Source: Drosophila pseudoobscura
Lineage: Eukaryota > Arthropoda > Insecta > Diptera > Drosophilidae
DNA length: 64,000 bases
Reading direction: 5' to 3'
Assembly: GCF_009870125.1 (NCBI RefSeq)
Contig: NC_046681.1
Location: forward strand, 1,302,001-1,366,000
The translations under genes and the position numbers were made by a program. The notes beneath the pieces were generated by a model, which was not told the origin of the DNA, made no database searches, and saw only the letters and a program-made list of their open reading frames with translations. Below, piece by piece: positions 32,322 through 43,090 of the stretch (positions are counted from its first letter, which is position 1; each line of letters opens with the position of its first letter).

Positions 32322-33240
32322 GATGCAAACCTCAAACTTCAAATGGATAAGTGTAAATTCCTGAAGAAAGAAACGGAATTCCTAGGCCATGTAGTAAAAA
32401 CTAACGGCATAGTTCCTAGTCCGAAGAAAATATCCGCCATAATAAACTTCCCAATACCCAATACAACCACAAAAATAAAATCATTTATAGGTTTATGTGG
32501 ATTTTATAGGAAATAAATTCCCAATTTCGCTAATATAGCAAAACCAATGACACTCAAATTAAAGAAACGAGCAGTCATAGACCCAACCGAGGAAAAATAC
32601 GTCGAGGCCTTCGAAAAGTGTAAAGTTCTTATCACCTTAGACCCCATCCTCGCATTCCCAGATTTCAACAAAATGTTCACGGTAACAACCGATTCAAGTA
32701 ACATTGCATTAGGAGCAGTGTTGTCGCAAGACCACAAACCAATTTGCTATGCAAGTAGAACCTTAAACGAACATGAAATCAATTATGCAGCAATAGAAAA
32801 GGAATTACTAGCTATAGTTTGGGCAACTAAGTATTTAAGATCATACCTGTTTGGTAGAACGTTTGAGATATTAAATGATCATAAACCCTTGATTAACCCT
32901 TGAATAACCTCAAGGAACCAAATATGAAGCTACAACGATGGAAGATCAAATTAAATGAATTTGACTTCAAAATAAAATACCAGGAAAGAACCATGTAGCC
33001 GATGCGCTATCAAGAGTAAAGATTAACGAAAACCTACTCGGGGAAACCATTAATAGTGATTGTGCAACGGTCCATAGCGCACAAGAAGATAATACAAATT
33101 ATATTCCACTTTCAGAGCGACCAATCAATTACTATAATAGGCAAATAGAACTGATTAAAGGAAATGAGGATAAGGTAGAAACATCCCACTATTTTCACAA
33201 GATACTGATAAAAATCACATATACTGAAATGACAGAGTAA
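32322..33240 (+). pseudogene. Errantivirus copy 2 RT thumb, RNase H and connector
   Basis: RNase H is open at 32547-32903, with [15 protein letters not shown] (first catalytic Asp), [13 protein letters not shown] and [11 protein letters not shown]. It is preceded by a stop near 32514 and followed by another at 32901. The connector with the ADALSR motif continues to about 33240 in another frame. Confidence 0.82.
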
Positions 33241-33267
33241 TTAGCAAAAGATATAATAAAGGAATAT

Positions 33268-34314
33268 GTGTGTACCAAAAAGAGTGCACTATATTTCCAT
33301 AATGAAGTAGACTTCCCACTGTTCCAAAGGGCATTCCTGGAGATAATCAGTCCAAATCACTTCACTAAACTGATTAAATCCAGTACCAAACTCATAGATA
33401 TTCAGAACTACTCCGAATTCAAAGAACAAATATTGAAGAATCATAAAGAGCTACTTCACCCAGGTATCGAAAAGACCACTAATTGGTTTAAAGGAAAATT
33501 CTACTATCCCGATTACCAAAAGTTAATCCAAAATATTACCCCTAAAATACAAAATATCAGAGAAAAGTATGTCATGGATTTCTATTTGGTAGGCAATCAA
33601 CAATTCCTATCATGCATTGATGTATATTCTAAATTCACTACCCTTGTAGAAATTAAGAGTCGTGACTGGTTACAAACAAAGAGAGCCATCATAAAAGTCT
33701 TTAACGAAATGGGCAAGCCACAGGGAATTAAAGCCGACAAAGATTCAGCCTTTATGTGCGCAGCATTGCAAGCATGGTTGAATGCGGAAAATGTGAAAAT
33801 CGAAATCACTACCAGTAAAAACGGAGTTTCTGATGTAGAACGGCTACATAAAACGATCAATGAAAAATTAAGGATCATTTCAAGCGAGGATAACATAGAA
33901 AAGAAGCTCCCAAAATTCGAGTTAATTCTATACACTTATAACCATAAAACGGTTAATAATACTACAAAAAGATCCCCAGCTGATATCTTCCTGTACGCCG
34001 GACTACCAGATTATAACACCCAACTGAATAAAGTTAGGAAGATCAATCATTTGAATAACGATCGAATTGACTTTGAAGTAGACACACGCTACAAGAATGC
34101 ACCCCTAGTTAAAACAAAAACAACCAACCCGTTCAAAAGAACAGGGGAAATTAGGCATGTAGACGAAAAACACTTTGAAGAGATAAATAGAGGGAGGAAA
34201 ATCACCCACTATAAAACGAAATTCAAAAGAAAGAAAAAATCTAATAAAAGTAAATACGATAATTGCAGAGTACCCGAAGAGAGTACTGGGAATCCGGAGC
34301 TACAACATGATTAA
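33268..34314 (+). CDS. Errantivirus copy 2 integrase
   Basis: 348 open codons, the longest surviving errantivirus frame. The core has acidic residues in SCIDVYS, KADKDSAF and DVERLHKT, followed by the basic C-terminal tail (FKRKKKSNKS). The Cys-x-x-Cys half of the zinc domain is missing, as in copy 1. The end overlaps the start of env by a few bases, an arrangement common in errantiviruses. Confidence 0.85.
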   Translation: MCTKKSALYFHNEVDFPLFQRAFLEIISPNHFTKLIKSSTKLIDIQNYSEFKEQILKNHKELLHPGIEKTTNWFKGKFYYPDYQKLIQNITPKIQNIREKYVMDFYLVGNQQFLSCIDVYSKFTTLVEIKSRDWLQTKRAIIKVFNEMGKPQGIKADKDSAFMCAALQAWLNAENVKIEITTSKNGVSDVERLHKTINEKLRIISSEDNIEKKLPKFELILYTYNHKTVNNTTKRSPADIFLYAGLPDYNTQLNKVRKINHLNNDRIDFEVDTRYKNAPLVKTKTTNPFKRTGEIRHVDEKHFEEINRGRKITHYKTKFKRKKKSNKSKYDNCRVPEESTGNPELQHD

Positions 34315-35313
34315 GATTATAATCTTACTAATGTTCACCGTCCTACAGTCTACCGGACAGAATATAGAGATAGATCCCATCAACTCAAGGAATGGATGTC
34401 TCATATTCAAAACAAATACCATTAACATACCCATTAATTATGAGTACCATTATCTAACAATAAATATATAAAGAACAGATGAAACATATCAGAGTTTACT
34501 AGAACAGGCAACCCAATTTAATAACGAAATCCAAGTTCAATATTTAGTCGAGAAATTGCAACGTGAATTCAACGGCATAAAAATAGCCAAAAGAAACAAA
34601 AGACGCCTTATAAATGCAGTAGGCACAATATATAAATATCTATTTGGAACGTTAGATCAAGATGATAAAGTCGAATTAGAAGGGGAAATAGACAATCTGG
34701 CTAGCCACAGTGTTCAAGCTAACGAATTAAACTTATCAATTCACGCAGTAAATTCTGGCATAGAAGTTGTCAACAAATTAAACAAGGATATATTAATATT
34801 AATATTAATATATTAATATTTAACCTTCAACATTTTACTGAGTACATAGAGGATATTGAATTAGGCTGATTAGGATCTTTAGGGATCTTTAATCCAAAAT
34901 CATTGAGGCAGGATTACCTGAAACACATCGATTCAGAGAAATTATTAAATATCAAAACATCTACCTGGTTGAAATCAGACACTAACGAAATACTAATAAT
35001 TTCCAACATCCCACGAGAGATCAGAAATATTCCTATACTTATAATTGTCCCATATCCAGATGAAGATAATAACATCCTCACTGACCTAACGCAAAACAAT
35101 TATTACGTTCTAGAAAACGAGGTATATGAAAAAGAATCAAAACGAAATATAAATGATAAATAGAAGCAAAATGTCCATACACCAAAGCACACCAAAACTT
35201 TCAAATAGGTTTCATAGAACCCAATATATTGTTAGCTTGGAAATTACCAAAAACCATATTAAGCCAAGATTGCCTAAACCAAGAAATAAAAGTAGAAGGT
35301 AACGCATTAATAA
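34308..35313 (+). pseudogene. Errantivirus copy 2 env, truncated
   Basis: ATG near 34308 opens a hydrophobic signal-like segment, and a stop follows after about 54 codons. 34556-34816 encodes the part containing KRNKRRLINAVG, a furin-site-like basic string followed by a likely fusion region, as known for errantivirus Env. An AT-rich TTAATA expansion at 34790-34818 breaks the frame. 34903-35163 continues Env. The reading ends at the INE-1-like element. Confidence 0.72.
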
Positions 35314-36420
35314 CGAGGGGGAACGTTGTGAGTTGCTGCGGACACCGCAACTCTACAGTTATACCCGATACTAAGTCAGTATGGCTCTCCTCCGGCAGAC
35401 GCCGCCTATATTAATCGACACGACAAAGAGTGCGTGCGAGAGAGACAGAAAATCAGTCTGAGCGTGACGTCGGGCGCTGCGTAGCCAGTGCAAATTGATT
35501 TGTTTCCTTTCGCTATAAAAATGATCTGATCTGATCCAGATTCAGCAATCTGATAGATATGGTCGTTATCTATGATTCTACGTTTTTAGTTTTCTCAAAT
35601 CTGCAATATTGTGGATGCAACAGATTTTCGTCCTTTGTGGGGGCGGAAGGGGGTGGGCCGAAATTTTGAGATAAACGTTTTATAGTGAGATCTAACAGGA
35701 GTGCGAATACCAAATTTGGTTACTCTAGCGTACTCTAGTCTCTGAGATTTGTGAATATCCCCAGATTTTCGTCCTTTGCGGGGGCGGAAGGTTGTGTGGC
35801 GAAATTTTGAAACAAACTCGTCTCGGTGCAATATCTCAGGAGTGTGGATACCAAATTCGTTGGCTCTAGCTTTTATAGTCTCTGATATCTAGGCGCTAAT
35901 GTTTTACTCTAAGCAAAGCCGCCTATGCTATGTGTGTGTTAGAGAGAGACAGGGCGAGAAAAAATGAAATTGTTTTTTTGATGCTGTCTATAATAATAAT
36001 ACGATCCAATTCAGATTCCGCAGTCTAAAAGATATCGTCATTCTCTACGATTCTGCGTTTTTGGTTTTCTCGTATCTTTAAAATTTTGGATGTTACAGAA
36101 TTTCGCCCTTTGTGGGAGCGGAAGTGGGCGGGGCAAAGTTTTGAAATATTTTTGTAGCAGTGACATATCACAGAAGTCTGGATCCAAAACATCGTTGCTC
36201 TAGCTCTTATAGTCTTTGAGCATTAGGCGCTGAAGGGGACGGACAGACGGACGGACGGACAGACGGACAGACAGACATGGCTCAATCGACTCGGCTATTG
36301 ATGCTGATCAAGAATATATATACTTTATGGGGTCGGAAACGATTCCTTCTGGACGTTACACACATCCATTTTTACCACAAATCTAATATACCCCAATACT
36401 CATTTTGAGTATCGGGTATA
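35314..36420 (-). mobile_element. INE-1/DINE-1-like Helentron, copy 2
   Basis: 1107 bp, the inverted counterpart of 15397-16507 with the same two termini and the same subterminal hairpin (35333-35356). Only scattered differences are visible. It carries GA-rich strings (35438-35450, 35939-35951) and the GGAC/AGAC microsatellite (36237-36276). On its left is errantivirus env; on its right is unrelated sequence. Confidence 0.85.
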
Positions 36421-37400
36421 AAAAGAATTTGTTCCTCATGCAACATCTTGGTATTGTATAGTCTTTGCCTGTAGTCAACAAGTCCATTCCTATTCACAGC
36501 TCATCGAACGCTAGAGACCCCCGCCGACGGAGAACCACGACAAAAGCCAAGTCCGAGCCCCCAGTCGACTGGGAGATCATCGAGGAACTGATTCTTCGCC
36601 CCACTCCACGAGAATGCCAAGTCCACCCAGAGGTCCTCAGCTGGGAAAATCTATGCGGCGACGTCGTAAGCTGGCCACGCGTGGACCAGATCCCCGAGGT
36701 GCACGATTCAGACCCCAATCACGTCAATATTACGGGAGACGTGGCCGCCAACGCCCCAACGTCAAAGCCACGTTCACCCACGCTCAGGGCACCAGCCGAG
36801 TCAACCCCGACCAGGTCGTCGAAGAGCACGCGCAGGGCCCTGGACACGCCACCGCAGGAGAAGCCGCCGACTTCACCGCTCCGGGTCCGAGCCCCGACGA
36901 GGGGGCAGAGGCCATCAATATTCCTGACGGGCTGCCAGGTGCCCCCGCACGCGGATACCACCAGCAATTCGAGCCGACGGAGTTCGAAAAAGAGGTATTC
37001 CGCTGGGAAGAGCCACTGCTTCCGGCACTCTTCGAGGCCCTTGATATGCCCAACCTTCTCGAACGGATAGACGGGTCAGACATCGCCCCCGAAGATGCAG
37101 GACCGCCGGCCGTCAGCGACTTTGACGCCATCTCGCGTCCCGAAGATATCGCCCCCGAAGATGCAGGACCACCGGCCGTCAGCGACTTTGACGCCATCTC
37201 GCGTCCCGAAGACATCCCCCCGAAGATGCAGGACCACCGGCCGTTGGCGACGTTGACGCCATCCTGCGTCCCGAAGACATCGCCACCGAAGACACAGAGC
37301 TACCAGACGCCAGCGATCTGGATGCCATCCTACATCCCGAAGGCGGTAGTCCGGAGATACCAGAAACGTCGACCACCACCACAGCTGTTCGTTGGGTGAC
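36421..37400 (+). pseudogene. Proline-rich 3' coding region of an Osvaldo/Ulysses-like element, frameshifted
   Basis: Two overlapping frames carry what looks like one protein. 36465-36660 encodes a basic stretch and the segment WEIIEELILRPTPRECQVHP. 36700-37215 encodes a Pro/Gly/Glu-rich region ending in tandem repeats of 22 residues (unit starting DIAPEDAGPPAV). A 1-bp loss in the third repeat shifts the frame. It lies directly before a plus-strand LTR, so it should be the last coding part of a plus-strand element, perhaps the integrase tail or a third ORF. Family assignment rests on the LTR shared with the gag at 37809-38800. Confidence 0.45.
37078..37341 (+). repeat. 66-bp coding tandem repeat, four units
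   Basis: Units start near 37078, 37144, 37210 and 37275. The first two are almost identical and the last two diverged. Each encodes a 22-residue acidic/Pro repeat. The third lost one base, so later units are read in another frame. Confidence 0.8.
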
Positions 37401-37808
37401 TGGAGAGCCGAAATCCCGCCAAACGGCCAGCTCACACAGAATAGACGCAAAGAGAACAGCGAAGAGAGAGAGCCACGCTCAGCCGGCAACAGAGCAGATC
37501 TCTTTCGAGAAAGTCCCGTTGGCCCGAAAACGAGCGCCAGGTGTGGTGAGAGCGTCGAGCGACCGTGGCGAGAGCGGGAGTCGATTTTGGGGAGCGAGCG
37601 AAGACGGAACGCCGCGGAGTGACTAGAAAAGCAAGAAAAAGTGTTGAACGGCCGGGCGCCCGAGAATGCATAGCATATGACTAAGAATTCTACTGCTTCC
37701 ATTTCCTTTCCCCGGTCGGACCACCGGCTGCAGTCATCTCTCCCCCCTTCCCCCTCCGTTTTCCTGGCTGTTTTCGGTCCCTACGCTCCCGCTCTGACTC
37801 TGGCAACA
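37401..37808 (+). repeat. Partial LTR of the Osvaldo/Ulysses-like element, plus orientation
   Basis: It starts TGGAGAGCC and is the reverse complement of 40623-41094, apart from a missing segment of about 80 bp near 37665. It ends abruptly at 37808 against a minus-strand gag. The two LTR copies are thus arranged head to head around about 2.8 kb. Confidence 0.8.
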
Positions 37809-38800
37809 TGGCCGTTGGCTCTGAAGTTTCCCGGGGATGGGTGTCTCGTGCTCGGTTCGCGCAGCCCGTGAGTTCCGACGGGCCCTTGTTACGCGTCACC
37901 TCGAAGTTCACAGCCAGTTGCGTTAGTTCGGTGAGAGAATCAAAATCTTTTCGCCTCGTAAACAACTTGTATTCCGGGAGCATGTTATCGTATATCCTTT
38001 CCAATTCCTGAGCCTCGGTATACCCCGCGCGCTGAATCATTAGTCGAATGTCCACGAGGTACGTTTTAAACGCTTCTTTTGGTCGTTGAAAATGGGTTCG
38101 GATCTCGTCCTCTAGCCGTTGAAAGTACCGGGGAGGCAAAAAAAAAACTCTGAAAACTCTTTTCGGAAGGTCTCCCATGGTTCTCCACTGAGGCGGCTCG
38201 TTCGAATCCAACTCTCGGCTCGACCGGTCAACAACACGAGGATTGTGATCGTAGATCTATCCTATAAGTGGCTGCCCTCTCTTACACGTGCTCAAGGAAA
38301 CTTAACGGATCGCCGGACCCATCAAACACGATTCCCCAGCGGACCATTTTCTCGGTGATCGCAGCGTTAAAATGCTCCTCGTTCCAGGTAGGCCCCTTCG
38401 TTGATGGGTCCTTGCTACCGTGAAGGTTTCTCTGCGCGGCACCGACGTCGATGCCGTGGAGTAGGCTCTCTACCGGCACAGAGGATCCCCACGCCACGAT
38501 ACTACGGCTACTGGCGGGTACGACGTCATACGCAGCCGGGGGATGGGTTTGTAGGCTAAGAGGCGCGAGTGTAGAAGGGCGGGGAGAAAGTGGTTTAACC
38601 TCTGGAGTCACGGCGACTCCGAACTGGGCCTCCAATTCCTCCAAACGAGAGCGCACCGTACTTGGTAAATCGGCCGAGTTTGTGAAGGTGGCGAGTCGAC
38701 GTCTCAACTCTTCGACAGTTCCAGCACTGTCTAACCCAAGCTCCGCGGTAATCGTCTCCAACTCGTTTCTGCGCCTAACCGAAATCTACTTGACTCCCAT
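37809..38800 (-). pseudogene. Osvaldo/Ulysses-like Gag, truncated and broken
   Basis: The minus-strand ATG at 38798-38800 is followed by TAG at codon 5 (38786-38788). The frame then runs through a coiled, acidic region (LEELEAQFG) to FDGSGDPLSFLEHV, the start of the capsid-like domain, and meets a TAA at 38279-38281. 37809-38211, in another frame, continues with FLPPRYFQRLEDEIR and DLRLM-type text (DIRLMIQRAGYTEAQELERIY), typical of retrotransposon Gag in the Osvaldo/Ulysses group. The rest is replaced by the inverted LTR. It cannot make a working Gag. Confidence 0.75.
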
Positions 38801-40147
38801 GCTGAGTTGGTCCGGGTCACTGCTGCTGCACGTGGTCTACGATCGAATGTCTGGGGCGTCGCCCGAAGAATCGAAAAGCTGAAAAGCTACTCGCCCAACT
38901 CTCGAAGAAATGATGCGGCGAAAAACGGGGCTCTGAATCCTTAAACGGCGAAGACGCGTGCGAGACTATACGGTGGTGAATTACCGGTGGGCCGTCCTGG
39001 TCGGGGACCTGGACACTAGGCTGGCAACCCAATTAAAACGCGCTTGTTCAGGGATACTTTAGTCGTGGTTTCTGCAGGATCGTTCCGATGAGGATCCGTT
39101 GGTTCGTGTTCAGCTACGGAGGGAGCGCGGGATGGACAGAAGACGCGGGATCGCTGTCTTTCGCACATTTTATGCTGCAGGATATGGACCACTGTATTGC
39201 CCGTTGTGTTCCGATCGAAGGCAGGGGATCACTCTGTTTCACACGTTGTATGTTGACCGATGGCTGAAGACTACTGTCTTTTCGCGCGTTGTATACTGAT
39301 CGAAGGCTGAGGACTACTGTGTTTCACACGTTGTATGTTGACCGAAGGCTGAGGACTACTGTCTTTTCGCGCGTTGTATACTGATCGAAGGCTGAGGACT
39401 ACTGTGTTTCACACGTTGTATGTTGACCGAAGGCTGAGGACTACCGTTTCCTTGCGTTGTGTACAACCCGTCGACGTCGACGTCTCGGAATCGGCCGAGA
39501 ACACCACGCGAGAGAGCCGCGGGCGAATGGTTAGGTAAATAGTCGAAGATCGGGGGGTGCGGGTAGTATGAGGAAGGGATAATTGCATGTATTATACTCG
39601 TGGGTCGTTCGGCACATCCCCGCCGCCGACGCCCAGAAGTGTTCTCCGGTCTTCACACCCTCTCTCCCCACTGAAATGTAACAGAGGTCTGGCTGCCCTT
39701 GGCTCTTTCTCCACTGTACCGGGCGCTATGATCCCGCATGGTTTTGCCCGAGTATAACGGGGACCACGGAATTTTCGTTCTGCTTTGCGTGCTGCTTCGT
39801 CGCTGGTTCTTCACTTGGATTTTTTTTTTCTCGTTCTGCTGGACATGGGAAGAACATCGCTATGCTTTGCTTGGCTGCGGGCTGTACTTTCATTCTGTCG
39901 TTTTCCTCTCTCCTTTCCTCTCTCCCGTTCTCTCCTCTCCATTTGCCGACGGCTAACGGGGTGTAGTACACATTTTCGGCCACGCTTTGCTCGCTGCTGG
40001 CCTGTACCTTCGTATCGTATTTTCCTTTTGATACCCAATAAATTTCTCCTCGGTTTGATGCGGCGCTACCTACGCGATCTACTTGTGGGTCTTTCGGCCA
40101 CGAAGGGTGAAATCCCCCAGAAAACTATCGTTTGAATTGTCTCAACA
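38801..40147 (-). other. Osvaldo/Ulysses-like 5' leader
   Basis: 1.35 kb between primer site and gag ATG, without a convincing ORF. It includes a tandem array (39160-39445) and a T-, C-rich stretch (39800-39960). Long leaders are usual in this group. Confidence 0.6.
39160..39445. repeat. Alternating 44-bp tandem repeat in the leader
   Basis: About six units of about 44 bp sharing the strings CGTTGTAT, TGA(T/C)CGA and AGGCTGAGGACTACTGT. Two subtypes alternate, one with TTTCACACGTTG and one with TTTTCGCGCGTTG, giving a higher-order unit of about 88 bp. The 5' units are more diverged. Confidence 0.85.
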
Positions 40148-40165
40148 GTCCCTGCTCGGGCGCCA
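40148..40165 (-). other. Primer binding site, tRNA-Lys
   Basis: The minus strand reads TGGCGCCCGAGCAGGGAC two bases after the LTR end. This is the tRNA-Lys type site known from Osvaldo and Ulysses. Confidence 0.82.
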
Positions 40166-40167
40166 TC

Positions 40168-41094
40168 TGTAAAGTAGTGATCCTAGGCCGGGGACAGTAT
40201 CAGTCTGCCCAGGGTCACCTACAGTTTATTTGTAAGTCGCTGAGACGTTGAGACTGGGGGAAGGCGGGTCGTTGGCGCAGGGATCGCCGAGCCGTCGTCA
40301 ACGACGGGGCCTTTGGGAGAAATTATGGGGGGGGCTGAGGAGAGGGGATCGGGCGTTGGGCCGGGCGGCGCGAAACTCACCAGGGACGCTGCACACCCCG
40401 ACCTCAGCAGGGTAAAAACTCCCGTTGCCGAGGTCGAGGTGAGCCGCGGACCGGTGTGGAGGAGGAAAGGGAGAGAACGTATACCGCTTCTCACTCCAGC
40501 AAGGTAAAACCCTGTTGCCAGAGTAAGGGCGGGAGCGTACGGACCAAGCATGTCTAGAAAAAAAGGAAGGGGGCGTACCCGCCGAAACGCGTATCACTTC
40601 TCACTCCAGCAGGGTAAAACCCTGTTGCCAGAGTCAGAGCGGGAGCGTAGGGACCGAAAACAGCCAGGAAAACGGAGGGGGAAGGGGGGAGAGATGACTG
40701 CAGCCGGTGGTCCGACCGGGGAAAGGAAATGGAAGCAGTAGAATTCTTAGTCATATGCTACTTCTACTACTACCTGGGCCATCGGCCAGCTCACCCGCGG
40801 ATCCGGCGTCTCGTCCATTCTTCCGCTCTTCTCGGGCGCCCGGCCGTTCAACACTTTTTCTTGCTTTTCTAGTCACTCCGCGGCGTTCCGTCTTCGCTCG
40901 CTCCCCAAAATCGACTCCCGCTCTCGCCACGGTCGCTCGACGCTCTCACCACACCTGGCGCTCGTTTTCGGGCCAACGGGACTTTCTCGAAAGAAATCTG
41001 CTCTGTTGCCGGCTGAGCGTGGCTCTCTCTCTTCGCTGTTCTCTTTGCGTCTATTCTGTGTGAGCTGGCCGTTTGGCGGGATTTCGGCTATGCA
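40168..41094 (-). repeat. Osvaldo/Ulysses-like LTR, minus orientation
   Basis: About 927 bp from TGCATAGCC to CTTTACA on the minus strand, ending beside the primer site. 40395-40655 holds three degenerate repeats of about 100-110 bp, each with CAGCA(A/G)GGTAAAA. It serves as 5' LTR to the gag at 37809-38800. It also directly follows a minus-strand pol fragment, so it stands where a 3' LTR of a second copy would. Confidence 0.8.
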
Positions 41095-41768
41095 AAAATG
41101 AACTAGCTTATTACTATGTGAGGCTCCCAGTATGGGTCCTCACAATACTGGCTGACCTTCTCGGAACGACTCGTAAGTCTGGGTTTTCGAGCACTAGAGC
41201 AGAAGTCAACACGGTTTTTAAAGAGTCCATTGCGACTTGTGCTTCCGGGGTCCACTGCACTTCTAGATGGGAATCGAAATCTGCAGATACGATGCAAAGA
41301 TCATCCAAGTATCCAGTACGCAAATCCGGGGGAATGATCTCATCCATCAAACGACACATAGTGGATGGAGCGTTACACAGGCCAAAAGGCATCACCTTAA
41401 ACTGATATAAACGCCTTCACGGGTCAGTAAAAGCAGTTAGTGACTTAGAATCCTCAGAGAGTTCGATCTGCCAATAAGCATCTGTTAGGTCCAGCTTAGT
41501 TATGAAATTTGCCTTGGGCAACCGGGCAAAAATACCATCGATACTTGGTAATGGGTAGGCATCCTTACGGGTGACTTCATTTAGTCGTCGTGCATCGAGA
41601 CACAGACTGACTTTGTTGGGCTTGAGTACCAGTCGCATTGGCGAACTGCAAGCACTAGTTGGAGCATGCGATCTACCTCTGTATAAAGCAACTTTTCCAC
41701 TGCTTGGCTAACCGGGTAAAGGCGTTGTTTTACGAGGGCGGCCTGACCTACTTCATCCCTTGTCACTC
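41095..41768 (-). pseudogene. Osvaldo/Ulysses-like reverse transcriptase fragment
   Basis: Minus strand. CLDARRLNEVTRKDAYPLP and TKLDLTDAYWQI (catalytic Asp) at 41417-41638, then MPFGLCNAPSTM and the catalytic YLDD at 41114-41395. After YLDD the sequence jumps to the RT/RNase H boundary (WTPEAQ), so the thumb is deleted. Everything after early RNase H is missing, replaced by the LTR. Stops lie between the pieces. Confidence 0.82.
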
Positions 41769-41814
41769 CGTCGCGTTGGGAAATACCTTTTTAACAACCT
41801 CGAGTTGTTGGTTA

Positions 41815-42153
41815 TTAGATTAGATTAGATTTTGTTTCAGGAATGGCATTATACATATATAACTTGGGTTTCTCGATAGTTCGATACCGCATGATGACAT
41901 TCAACAGCCCCAGTATCAGATGACTTTGGCCATCTGCAGTTTTTACAGTGGCTTTTATGAGTTTATATTCAGAAAAGGATGATAAATCAATCTGAGCTAC
42001 TTCAGCACCTGTACAGCTGATACTTGCGCCGATGTCTAACAGACCCTGTTCTGTTCGACACAGAAAGGATACTTCGGCATAGCTGCGCATATCCTTGGGT
42101 CTACTTATAATACCAAAAAATTCACAGTCTACGGTTATTTTTAGCATTATCAT
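41815..42153 (-). pseudogene. Osvaldo/Ulysses-like retropepsin
   Basis: 112 codons with the active-site motif LLDIGASISC, where Ile replaces the usual Thr after the catalytic Asp, and LILGLLNV near the flap end. Upstream of RT on the same strand, the normal pol order. Its start abuts the AT-rich palindrome at 42146-42185, so the N-terminus is probably truncated. Confidence 0.7.
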
Positions 42154-42189
42154 AATATTATGATAATATTATCATAATAATTCGGTCGC

Positions 42190-43089
42190 ACAGGTCATGG
42201 ACAAGATGCACCAAACATCAGCTTTACTGTCCCGTGGTAATTTTAGACTTAGGAAATGGTTCTCCAGTCACCAGGAAGTACTTGAGGGAACCCCTGAAGT
42301 TGACATAGAGAAGTTCCTAAAGTTTAATGATGGAAGCGACATAGCCAAAACTCTCGGCTTAGCGTGGGACCCTGCTTCGGATCAGCTGCTTTTTGCCTTG
42401 TCCGCACTGGACACAAACTCAAAGCCATCAAAGCGGTCGGTTTTATCTTTTGCGCGGTTCTACGACCCTCTTGGATTGATAAATCCAGTCATTGTCAGGT
42501 GCAAAATCTTCCTTCAGCAGCTTTGGAGAGAAAATTTGGATTGGGATGAAAGCCTACCCTCAGCTTTGCATTCAACTTGGATGGACTTGAGAAATAGTTT
42601 GGCAAGCATTTCTCGGATCTCATTTCCTCGCTTGGTTCTTCGTTCTAGTGTGGCTACAGAAGTTCACGGATTCTGTGATGCCAGCTTAGAAGCATATGGC
42701 GCTTGCGTGTATGTCGTGTCTAGGGAAGCCCAGTCTTCGAGCCACGTTTTGTGCTCAAAGTCGCGAGTGGCGCCGCTAAAGACTATATCGATTCCTAAGC
42801 TGGAATTAAGTGGAGCCCATTTGCTTGCGAAAATCATGCAGAATGTAAAGGACATGGGAATCTTTACAGGTCGGTTCTATTGCTGGTCGGATTCGTCAAC
42901 AGCATTATCTTGGATTAGGGACGAGCCAGCTAAATTTCAAGTTTTCGTGGCAAATCGAGTGGCATCAATTCAGGAGTTGACGGCAGCCATGGAATGGCGC
43001 TATGTTCCCACATCTTTAAATCCTGCTGATATTCTCTCGAGAGGCTCGCTTCCCAACCATCTTATCCAGTCAGAGCTCTCTAGCTTTTG
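42190..43089 (+). pseudogene. BEL-C pol fragment: RT C-terminal part and RNase H
   Basis: About 298 open codons on the plus strand, starting mid-RT (FRLRKWFSSHQ, TLGLAWDP, FYDPLGLINP) and continuing into RNase H (FCDASLEAYGACVY, IPKLELSGAHLL, YCWSDSSTALSW, ADILSRG). All typical of BEL/Pao. Gag, protease and the RT catalytic centre are missing to the left. The frame ends at TGA shortly before the integrase fragment. Confidence 0.88.
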
Positions 43090-43090
43090 A

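Larger units (their letters stand above)
30455..35313 (+). mobile_element. Errantivirus copy 2, without LTRs
   Basis: Plus-strand internal region nearly identical to copy 1, starting inside gag and ending inside env exactly where the second INE-1-like element begins. It has no LTR, primer site or polypurine tract. It keeps the RT/RNase H segment deleted in copy 1 and the uninterrupted env site. Sequence beyond the Helentron is not env, so a rearrangement as well as an insertion took place at that edge. Confidence 0.88.

Noticed and set aside
39160..39445. CRISPR-like spacing of direct repeats
   Set aside because: The units are contiguous without unique spacers, and the genome is eukaryotic.
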